A stretch of DNA of 64,000 nt from the NCBI RefSeq assembly GCF_001540865.1, contig NC_033642.1:3491365-3555364 (forward strand), in the 5' to 3' direction. The stretch comes from Ananas comosus (lineage: Eukaryota > Streptophyta > Magnoliopsida > Poales > Bromeliaceae). Positions 54,152 to 64,000 of the stretch are shown one piece after another. How positions within the stretch are numbered: the first letter of the stretch is position 1; each line of letters starts with the position of its first letter. A program made the translations under genes and the position numbers. Below the pieces are notes generated by a model. The model was given only the letters and a program-made list of their open reading frames with translations, ran no database searches and had not been told where the DNA came from.

Positions 54152-57100
54152 ACTCATCTAATACTCCCCCTCAAGTTGGGGCATGGATGTCAATCATGCC
54201 CAACTTGTCATGTAAGAACACATCCTAGGGCCTTTGTGGACACGTCAGCCAACTGGAGTTTGGTTTCAGCACATAAGCTGTGACGATGTCGTAAAGATTT
54301 AGGTGATTGCTTATGAAATGACAATCTATTTTGATGTGTTTCATTCGCTCATAAAAGACGGGATCATCAGCAATATGGAGTGCCGCTTGATTATCACAGA
54401 AGAGCAGCATGGGCTGAGCATAATTGATTATGAGAGATCGTAAAAGACTACGCAAGCATAAGAGCTCATTAGTGGTGGCTGTCGTGGACCTATACTCCAC
54501 TTCTGCTGACGACCTAGATATAGTGGTCTACTTTTGGACTTCCAAGAAATGGGACAAACTCCAAGCATGACAAAGTATTTGGTGACAAAACAACATGTCG
54601 TCGAGCAACCAGCCAAATCTGAGTCATAATATGCAATCAATGGCAAAGATGTCGGCATACTAAGTAAGAATCCCTACCCTGGACTTCGCTTGAGGTATCA
54701 AAGGACTTGCATTGCTACATCCCAGTGCAACTGTTGGGGATCTTGCATGAATTGAGACAGAATATGGACTTAGTAGAGTTCCGGTCATGTGATGGTCAAA
54801 TAAATCAAACGTCCTACCAGGTGTTGATACTATCCTGGAAGGATATAGGGTTATCGAAGTCTGTTGATAAACAATGCTTTTGCTCAATAGGAAATAGTGA
54901 TGGTCTAGCTCTGAGCACGCTACATACGGTGAATATATCCAGTGTATATTCGCGGAGACAAGAATAATCCCAACGGGTTGTTAGATGTATGCCCTAGAAG
55001 CCAACCAGGCCGACACATGTATTCTTTCTAGGACATAAATTTGTATTTGACTTTTAAATATTATGAATAACTTTGGTTTTTTATTTCTATTCATGTTGTG
55101 TATGTGTCCATGAATCGTCCAAGGAATTAATAAGATGATGACATATATTCTCAAGTGTTGAGAATTTGAGACATGTGTCATTGGTGGTTAATTCCTAAAT
55201 GCTCCTGATCAATGGATCATCACGGGGATGGTGATTGATCCGGTGAGATTGGTGTATAGGTCGCTTCCCTTTTTGGGTAGACGAGTCTCGAGTCGACAGT
55301 GTGGGGACACTGAAGCGAATATGCATGTGGTTGTTAGAGAATAAGGGTACCAAGCGTGACCAACGCGAGAAGTCACTTGGATGTCTACTCAACTCGTCAG
55401 TGACTTACTCAATGTTGCAGTAGTGTGACTGGTCCTTTGACCTGCGGTGCCTCGGCTATTCACAATGAGGTTACTGTAGTTTGACTGTACATACACTTGG
55501 TCTCTAGCCATTCGGGTCCTTGCGGTGCATGTTGGCTGCAGAAGGTTCATTGTAGGAATAGGGTGCGCACTCAGATGGAATCTATCTCCCTTGGTAGATA
55601 GGGGTGTTAGTCCTATGTGATTTATGAGACCGAGTTTAGAAGACCTTGGCCAGGACAGAATAAATAGTGGAAAAGGGTTTCCGATATTAGAAACTCGAGT
55701 CGAATAAATTTAACATATGACAGACGATGGGGTTTGACGAGTTATTCCATACCTCCGTCTAGTCGGGACTCATGATAGAAGGATTGTATCACACGGTAAC
55801 TGCACAAGAGGTTCATTATTCCATTCTACTGGAATGCCACTACATGCTGCTAGGCGTCACTGGTGGATTGTGAGACTCATGAGAATTATCTAGATGATCA
55901 ATAATTCTCATTGGGCTGAGTTGGAATTGTTTCGATCCACTGAAAGGAGTTTCAGTGATATTGTTGATAGTGATCAAAATATATCTCACTACCAGATATA
56001 ATAGAACCTATGGGGTCACACACATAAGAGGTTGTGATTGATCGGATAGCTAGATCGCAATTATTGAATCGTCGGAGGACCTAATTGTCAATATGTTGAT
56101 AATTGGACTAATTTGTAATTATTACAAATTAGTGATATTAAGGTGTAAATGTTACAAGAGAGGACTTACTAATAGTTAGTAAATTATAAGAGGATTTATG
56201 TGCAAATGTTGCATTATTAATTTGATATGATCAAATTAATATAAAGTTCAAGTCGAATCAAATTAGGATTTGATCGATCTAACTAATTAAGGAAAGGATA
56301 AAATTAAATCTAGATTTGTACTTATCCTTAATGGTTATTATATTATTAAAAAGAGGATTATATTCTCTATATAATAATACTGGAGCTTTTAAAAAACCCT
56401 AGCCGTCATCTCTCTTCTCTTCTTTCTTCCATATTCAAGCAAAAAGACATCCTTTGCAAGGGAGCTAGTACCCCGGTGAGGATATCGATCAAACCAAGAA
56501 CCTCGTGTGGATACCTATAGAGGCCGGACGCGTGTGCGGCTTCAAGAGAACCCGATTCCACGATCATCAAGTTGAGGTGAATATCTATCCGCGAAAAAGG
56601 TAAAGATTTGATCTTGCTTTTCTCCTTTAATCTTAAAGAACATGAGGGATTCTAATATATTGCATGGTTTGTGAGATTGGATCTCGAGAGTTTTCAAAAT
56701 CAAATTTGTTTGATTTCTTTTTCCGCTGCGTTTTTACCATACGTAATTTTCTAACACGGGTTGCACATGATCTCAATACCGAAAAAATATTTAAAGGACC
56801 GAGGTCCTTGAAATGAAATCGTGCGACCAAATAAGCCTTAAAACTCTGACACTCACCCAAATCATTACATACCAATATTAAGTCATCAACAAAGACTAGA
56901 ATGGTCATGAAAGTGGTCTCCTTACTGTTTTGAATAAGGAACGGTCAGTCCCTAATTGAATGAACCTATAGTCATGCAAGGCAGAAGTGAGCTTCTCAAA
57001 CCATTTTATAGAGGTTTGGCGGATACTGTAAGGTTACTTTCGAAGATGGCAAGCTTTGCCATGTCCCATGACATGATGGAATATTTGGGTATATTTCTTT

Positions 57101-58618
57101 TCGAGATTACTATGTAGAAACATGTTGTGTATGCCCATTTGATAAATTTTCCACTTCTTGAAAATCGAGGCAATCAGAAGGCAACATACACTCACCAATT
57201 TAGCAACCGATGCAAATGTCTTATGAAAGTTGATTCCCTCGGTATGAGTGCTCTACGATAACGCGAGCCTTATTATGCTCCATATTGCCATTGGCCTTGT
57301 GTTTCACCTTGTATACCTATTTGTGACCGATGGGTTTCTTATTTGATAAGAGACCTTCCATAGTCCACATACTGTTGTCTTTGAGAGCCTTTGTATCTTG
57401 GGCCATAGCATCCCGCTATCTAGGATCTTTCATCAACTGAAAGAAATTTCTTAGCTCTCGACATTTTAATCAAGAGCTGCTAAATTGTTTTGTGAGATCT
57501 AGACAATTTATCATAATAGAAAAAGTTTTCAATAAGATGGCAAACCTAAAGCTGCCCGGGAGCCGAGTGTCATGCATGAGGAATCTTTGGGCTTGCTGGC
57601 ATGGCATGCATAGGCTCGTAAGTGGGCCAGTGTTTTGTGCATTATTCTAGGCCGCGAGGTCTAGGTCTCTATCAAATTCAGCCCATCATAGGCCTCGGGC
57701 TTACTTCCCTGTCTAATGTCATTTATTTAGCTGGGCTCCTTCGGTTATTGGCCTGGTTTGTATTGGGCTTGTAAACTATTGGTACCTTATTGAGCTTGGT
57801 TGCAATGGACCCAACAGGAGGAACTGGGTCTAGCTGAGGTACTGGCCTATTCGCAGAGATTGAGCATCCATGAGTGCTAAGCACTGGGCTTGGGTTGAGT
57901 GCATTGGCTTCTCCAAATGCTAGCAACAAGATCAAACTATCTTCCGCTATTGGCCTCAAATTCTACAAAGTTTCCTTCATTGAAAATTATTTCTCTCAAG
58001 ACAAAAACTTCTTGTGTGTCGAGTTTATGTAGTTTCTATCCTTTCGGGGCATAAAGATAATTGATGAAGAGACACTTCCAAGTCCTTTCGTGAAATTTAT
58101 TGCGGACCCACTACTATGAAAGTCATATGGGCCTAAAAATGAATATGATCATAATTGGATTTTTGCCTGAAGAGTACCTCATAAAGTGTTTTCCCATAAA
58201 ACAGTCATGTTGGAGTGTAATTAATGAGATAAACAGTCGTTAGGATTCACTCGACTCAAAGCACAGTAGATAGTCTTGCTTCAAAGTGCAAGACTCTCGT
58301 TGTATTTAGGATATGCTAGTGCTTATGTTCTAATCTCCTATTTTATTGCATAGTGTCAGTGCACGATGTTTGGTGTATTATTCCCTTATCTAAGCAACAT
58401 TGCCATATTGAACCCAAAATAACTTCCCGACCATTATCCGATTTAATTGCCTTAATTACACACCCAAATTGAGTTTTAACCATATTAAAGAACTTTATTA
58501 ATAGTCTGCACGTTTCATATTTTTCCTTTATTCAAAGTGCCAGTCTCTTGACTGCAGTTATCAACAATGATTAGGAATATTGCGCACTTGACAAAGATGC
58601 CGTGTCATAAGGTCCCCA
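54152..58618 (-). pseudogene. Ty1/copia element 2, pol remnant
   Basis: Read right to left: integrase core from about 58618 (KSDNGREVI near 58440, the second catalytic Asp context), a spacer (57959-57723), reverse transcriptase (57460-56757; catalytic FVDDLIL at about 56890), then after a solo LTR insertion the rest of reverse transcriptase (54978 on; GLFLSPRIYTLDI) and RNase H (54500-54225; CDNQAALHIADDP, RMKHIKIDCHFI). Numerous stops and frameshifts. With the solo LTR and one CGGGT copy removed, the frame continues. A gypsy LTR starting at 58619 cuts off the gag and protease side. Confidence 0.88.
54979..56756 (+). mobile_element. Ty1/copia solo LTR, TSD CGGGT
   Basis: 1778 bp, starts TGTTAGATGTATGCCC and ends AATTTTCTAACA, with an exact 5-bp target duplication CGGGT (54974-54978 and 56757-56761). 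It has inserted in the reverse transcriptase gene of copia element 2. Same family as the truncated LTR at 22602-23678, also placed in a copia reverse transcriptase. Confidence 0.93.
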
Positions 58619-59089
58619 TGTCACGCCTCGGGGCTTGTATTGTAAAGTCTTTTCCAAAAAAAGCCTAATTTGAAAATAGCTTCATCGAAAAATGCCAAAT
58701 TTTTTTTAATACAACCTTGCCCACAGGACTGACAGATCTATTACAAATATAGAGATTCCTCTATGCACACGGACAGAGTCTCCTCTGTATTTGCAGAGTA
58801 CCATCAGTTACAACATGACAATTAACTCCACTGACAAACTAGCAAACAGCGAACATGTGCATATGCTTATTCAGCTAATCATCCTTAAGGATGATGCATG
58901 CTTTAAGTAGCAAAGATGATGTGAATGCACAACACGCCAAACAATCTATTATTTGAAAGTATTTTCCATCTAAAAACTTTATTTTAAAAAACCTAGGATA
59001 TGCAATAAATCCAGATAACCATTTTGAAAACTATTTTCCATACGAAAACTCATTTTTTGAAAATCGGCTACCACATGCGGTAGAAAACA
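58619..59089 (-). mobile_element. Ty3/gypsy LTR, 3' end only
   Basis: On the minus strand it ends CCCCGAGGCGTGACA, the typical terminus of this LTR type, inside the integrase of copia element 2. It is cut at 59090 by another LTR of the same class. Its left flank is CCCCA; the partner is not found in the window. Confidence 0.65.
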
Positions 59090-62000
59090 TGTCGCGCCCC
59101 GAGCACATAGCGGAAGCACTCATCGGGCTTGTGCACCAGACCTATCGAACAGACAGAGTTTTTCCTATCCGTCCAAGACGTCACAAGCATGTATATACAA
59201 TATATTCTAAACAGAAATTGAATACATGGATTGCATAAGAAAAGTAAAATAAAAGTAAATACTGCTTCTGGTACATCACATATTTCATTCATTTACATAC
59301 ATAAGTTTTCCTTCTCAAAATACAATTCAAAATGAGCCTTACATTTTCTTTATCCCGTCTTTATATTGTTCCCTACAATTACATTATACAAAATGGGGTA
59401 CATCTATAAAGACCTCAAAATGTGAAAAAGACCGCAATCTATTCGCGGCGAAAGTTACACAAGAGCGCTTATTCCCCTCACTTGGTTTTATATTGTCGGC
59501 CGCCAACATGAACACCCTCAGCTGAGAATAAAACATGCCTTAAATCTATCTGTAACATCCTATTAGTGGCATATACTACTTGGACCAATTGATTTATCTT
59601 CTGCCACAAGTCATAGATTCTCCCCCTGAACCGACCGAGTTTTTCCTATCCATCCAAGGCATCTGTCACGCCCCGGGACCTCCTATTTGGTCGGTTCGGG
59701 CGCGCACACAAACCGCCGAATGGATAGAGCTTTCCCTGTCCGTCCAAGGCTCAACCACAACAACAGCATGTATAAGGAGTGTGCCTAAGAAAACATTAAT
59801 ATACGTGACTTGCACGAGGGCAAGTATACAAGAGCAAGTGAAAGTAAATTTCTATCTATTACAACCATACAATTGAGCTCTGATTACATTAACCAAAATA
59901 CATCCCTTTCCATTTGTCATTACATACATTGTTCATCTCCCAAGATACATTTTTACAAGTTCTTTCATCAAATACAAAAGATGACAATGGAGGGGTACAA
60001 CTAATGCCAGGAGATCCTCTACCTAGGGTGCTATGCTCTTGCCGCGATCCTCGACCGCTTCACTCGCGCTAGGATCTGCAAAATGGTGGGTGAGAACTAC
60101 AAGAAGTTCCCAGTGGGTTCGTCCGCCTACCTCGCCGACTTTCCCACTAGGTCTAAACAGGCATAAGTAGAAAAGATAGATATATATAACTCAAAACTAA
60201 TACAGCTACTATGCCTGTAACATGAAACTGAAACAATATATCATTATGCTCATGATGCATATCATTTTCATTGCCATAACCCAATCATCTTGGCTAACCC
60301 ATAGGTTAAGCCCAACTCACCAAACCAAATTTCTTTTTGTCAGGAAGAATTCCGCTACAACCCGATGGGACCGTCTGTTGGGGAGAATTCCGCTACCGCC
60401 TAAGTGTGACAACTCCGGAGCTCACCGCTTGAGGTGGAGCGACCACCCTCAAGCATATCAGACTATATGTGAGTATGATCCAATCCTCTAACCATGAGGA
60501 TACCATGTCAACTAATGTCATAACTCTCAAGTGTACCATTCTCTAGCATTCAATGCCTCAAGGTGCTACTCAACTCATTTAGTCATAATGTCACCATGTT
60601 TACTACATTTTCAAGGTTCACATCTTGGTTCATACATCTATAGGGTTCTCATGTGTCTGATGTTCCATTCTCAATTCAAGTATAACTTTACTTTAGAAAC
60701 ATGCAAGAAGTTCCGATATATTACCATTTAACCCTATAATGCATGAATTCTATACAAATACATACATGATCAATATGGTGACTTAGACATAAAGAGAAAT
60801 CCAACTATTTCGGATAGCACCACCCACCTCATAGTGATGCCAAGGTGCGAGAACCCAAGTCCCGCCATTTATCATCGCCGATTTAACTCGACCCAATACT
60901 AACGATAGCAAAATGACGTTTTTCCTCAATAGGATGCCGTAGGCCTGTAGAAACTCCAATCCGAGTTGCCCAACGCGTCGAATTATCCTTCAATTAGGAA
61001 TACAAGAGATCAATTTCATCATAGACCTCATTCCTACAAAACCCTAATTTTGGCCCTAGGGTTTACATACACCAAGAATATCAAATTCTCTTAGGGATTC
61101 ATGGACTACACTAAGTTCTCATATCTCAATAATCCCAAAAACATGTATTTTAGGGTAATAAAACCAAACCCTAAGTCATACTTGCAAAAAGACTCACCTT
61201 AACCACTTTGCACCACAAGCCCTTCCTTATTCTTGAGCTTCTTTTCCTCCAAAAGCTCCAATCCACCATTTAAATCTTCTCCAAAGTATCATTGTTGGAG
61301 AGATTCTAGAGAGAGAAGGAGAGGAGTTGAGGAAAATATGAGAATGAGAGTGTTTTCTCATGAAAAGAGAGAGAGAATGCATTGGGGTCTATTTATAGGT
61401 TCCAACAATTGCAATTAGACCCTCCACCTTTTGCTATTTGCAACCATTTAGTTTTTGCACTTCGCGGAGCTGAGTACCGGTACTCGAACTGGCATATTGG
61501 TATGCGAGCCCCACAGTACGGTACCCGCTATCTGGTACCTCAACCCAAGAGCAGGTCATTTGGGTTTTATACTGAGTACCGATACGCGACCTCTAGTACC
61601 GGTACACGGCCTTCCAGTACCGGTACTCCCATCTCAGTACCTCAACCCGAGAGCTGGTATTTTTGCACTTGTATTGGGTACCGGTACTCCATTCCTGATT
61701 CCGGTACTCAATACAAATTCTGCTGTTCCAGCAGACTTAATACTTCGGATTCCATTTCCGCCTTGGTTTGTGCCGAAAACACTCAAATACTCCTGAAACT
61801 CTCTTCTAACTATCCCAATGCCTTCAAGGCTATACGGGAACTTTGCCTATCGCCTTTATACCATACTTTGATCAATTCGACCAAAGTTGGCATTACGATA
61901 CGGGGATTCGATATATTACAGCGTCACAAGCATATATACACGACACATTCCAGACAGGAATTGAATACATGGATTGCATAAGAAAAGTATCAAGAAATAA

Positions 62001-62600
62001 AAGTAAATACTATTTCTATTACATCACATGTTTTATTTATTTACATAGATGAGTATTTCTTTCCAAAATACAATCCAAAATGAGCTTTACATTTTCATTA
62101 TCCTGTCGTTACATTGTTCTCTACAATTACACAAAATAGAGTATATCTATAAAGACCTAAAAATGAGGAAAAAGGCTGAGGTCCTTTTTAAATGGGTTCA
62201 GCTGAAATTACGAAAACACCCCCAAAACACATATTCTGCGAGCGGAGAGTCCGGACCTTGGGGGTTCAGATCCTGAAGCAAGGTCCGGACCCTGTAAGCA
62301 GTTTTAGAATTTTGCAGCCAGGGTATTGATCCTCCATTAAGGTATAGACTTTGATACTCTGGTCCATGTCAAGATTCGGATCCTCAAGTAAAGGTCTAGA
62401 CCCTGAAAGCCCAGCACCTTAGATATGAAATTTTCAAAATTTTTTATTTCCGCTTCTTGGAGTCCTACTTCACTTCTAATCATTCTGAAACCCTCAAAAC
62501 TCATTTCTAAATATGTTCAAATCATCTTGCAACTGTAATTCGTCCAATTTGGCCAAAGTTCAGTATAGTACATCGAAATTTGGTATACTATAATACATTT
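59090..62600 (-). mobile_element. Ty3/gypsy LTR copies, partly duplicated, with nested solo LTR
   Basis: On the minus strand it ends CTCGGGGCGCGACA at 59090. Two parallel copies of one LTR sequence are visible: 59090 to about 59580, and about 59630 to 62600 (both contain GAATACATGGATTGCATAAG and AAAATACAATYCAAAATGAG). The second is split by the solo LTR at 59664-61920. GTCCGGACC repeats occur at 62245-62300, upstream of a TATA-like sequence near 62148. The right border near 62594 is tentative. Confidence 0.7.
59664..61920 (-). mobile_element. Ty3/gypsy solo LTR, nested; TSD GCRTC
   Basis: 2257 bp. On the minus strand it starts TGTAATATATCGAATCCCCG and ends CCGGGGCGTGACA. Target duplication GCATC (59659-59663) and GCGTC (61921-61925), one transition at a CpG. 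The parallel LTR copy at 59175-59190 shows the uninterrupted sequence CCAAGACGTCACAAGC. It carries GTACCGGTAC repeats at 61470-61720 followed by TATA-like CTATAAATAG (minus strand). Confidence 0.9.
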
Positions 62601-62765
62601 TGCCATAAACCACAAGCCGATCCACAACTAAAAATTGTAAATCCACAATTAATAAGTCACAAATCGACCGTTTATAAAATCCAATCAAACGATCAATTTA
62701 ATCAAGCAACTCACATAACTTACAATAAAGTCTAGTTTATTCACAGGGCTTTTTTTTGCATTTAG

Positions 62766-63570
62766 TGTCATGCCTTGGGGTTCAGCCTAACCCGTGCTCG
62801 CCAACAGATCTGTCGCATACATAGGAAGCCTTGTATATACAAAGTGATAGAAATACCTGTACAGAATACAATAGCTACTATAAGCATGTAACCAAGCTGT
62901 AAAGAAATTACTAAAATTAGAATATAGTCCACTGTATATACATAAGATTCAGAGCACAATGGCAAGAAAATCCATACCTACAAACATCATCTCTAGCAAT
63001 TCTAAAATATAAAATATATACATCTATATATACGATGTCTGTAACCAAAACTGTCTCCAAAAAGGTACTCTACTAGTATAACTCGCCAAAGGGTAGGGAT
63101 CTAACTCACGGCTCCCTTACCGCGATCAGTAGCAGTAGCGGGAATAGAAGGCTCTGCAAGAAAAAGGAGTAACACCGGGTGTGAGAACTACTATAAACGA
63201 GTAGTCCTCAGTGGGTACCATCACTGATGCTAATGGCCTGCCCACTAAGTCTACGATACTAAAAGAAATACTAGGTAAGTAAAGGAGTAAAAGTAATAAA
63301 GGTGGAAAGAAATATACAGCTACAATGCCACTACGCTACTAATGCTTAAGTCAGATTATCATTGTAGTGTATGCATCAATTATCTATCGAACTGACAACC
63401 ATTATGTGATGCTCCACTTCCCAGGGGTTCACCCATCCTAGGCCTACTATGGCCCTGGCACGCTTAACTCTCTTAACCTCTTAGGCATAGCCATCGCAAA
63501 AAATGCTATAATCGGATTAAGAGTTTTAGCCCTATTATATCTTATATATATGACTACTTGGGGTCTCACA
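62766..63570 (-). mobile_element. Ty3/gypsy 3' LTR of an element running off the window
   Basis: 805 bp. On the minus strand it starts TGTGAGACCCCAAGTAG and ends CCCCAAGGCATGACA. Directly before the start lies a polypurine tract (AAAGGGGGGAGAA, minus strand, 63583-63571), so 63587-64000 is the 3' end of the internal region and the rest of the element is beyond 64000. No coding motif can be recognised in the 400 bp seen. Confidence 0.8.
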
Positions 63571-64000
63571 TTCTCCCCCCTTTAAGTCCCGATATCCTCG
63601 TCAGGCTCAAACTCACAAGTAGTAGGTGATGTGAGACTCATCTCATTAGCCTTAATCGACCTTGTGAGGGAGTCATGCTCTACCCACAACAGTTATCAGC
63701 ATGAGAGCCTGTGTGAGGATTGAGATTTTTGTTGTGCAGATAAAACCTTTGTTGACGATGTTTTTGTATGTAATTTAATATATAAGCACTCGTTAAGTTT
63801 CAAGAGAAAACGAGTTAGGATGAAGAAGTTACGCGACCTGTACTAATCACTTAAAGTGAATAGTAACTCCAGATTTTCAGAGAGGCCAATCAGTGGAGAT
63901 GGCTTCTGGTGTGTATTGGACACTGGTTATAATGATCCAATAGCTTGTTTTCAATGGTTCAACTGTCCTAAACCCAATGGCACTGACGGATTTGGATTCT
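63571..64000 (-). mobile_element. Internal 3' end of the gypsy element, incomplete
   Basis: Polypurine tract, then sequence without a recognisable ORF up to the window end. Confidence 0.5.

Overview
The window is nuclear DNA from a flowering plant, most likely a non-grass monocot. The evidence is spliced introns, a GC-rich first exon in a chloroplast transketolase gene, a P-class pentatricopeptide repeat (PPR) gene, and dense nested plant transposons (Ty1/copia, Ty3/gypsy, Mutator-like, CACTA, hAT-like, MITEs). Naming a species would be a guess. Seven single N bases (799, 4680, 8454, 10833, 11925, 33338, 45642) look like collapsed assembly gaps, because the sequence changes character or is duplicated at several of them.

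Only two genes look like working host genes. One is a nearly intron-free PPR gene on the + strand (17823-20126; the start is uncertain). The other is a seven-exon plastid transketolase gene on the + strand (48138-52579; 750 residues by my splice model). A third host sequence is a broken fragment of a VQ-motif gene (about 15550-15830) inside a hAT-like element. An intact 646-codon ORF (8657-10597, minus) appears to be a rearranged gypsy gag/protease protein.

Layout. 1-2030: gypsy LTR piece, then the 3' end of a CACTA element. 2140-4207: broken copia gag-pol (minus). 4905-11660: old Mutator-like element (MULE C, minus), split by a gypsy solo LTR with exact target duplication CCTTG. 11660-17680: GC-rich unassigned DNA, then nested hAT-like elements, a 9-bp-TSD MITE and the VQ fragment. 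17823-20126: PPR gene. 22600-38779: a copia element (minus) cut by a gypsy solo LTR (TSD ATGCA) and by MULE A (28086-37802, TSD TTTTTTAAC). 38780-46018: MULE B, an inverted, internally deleted relative of MULE A with a 35-copy, 31-bp minisatellite. 46019-47520: LTR remnant, SINE-like and MITE-like sequences. 48138-52579: transketolase, with a hAT-like insertion in intron 6. 53840-58618: a second copia element (minus), cut by a copia solo LTR (TSD CGGGT). 58619-64000: nested gypsy LTRs, ending in the 3' LTR of a gypsy element that runs off the window.

The most unusual feature is the MULE family. It carries a transposase gene plus a second gene encoding a plant mobile domain protein, and its ends are arrays of short palindromes with core GGTGAA-N3-TTCACC whose outer arms change in a self-complementary way. 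The same palindromes mark older relics across the window. A second unusual feature is that four related gypsy LTRs carry differently sequenced CCGG-centred palindromic repeats at the same place, just upstream of the TATA-like box.
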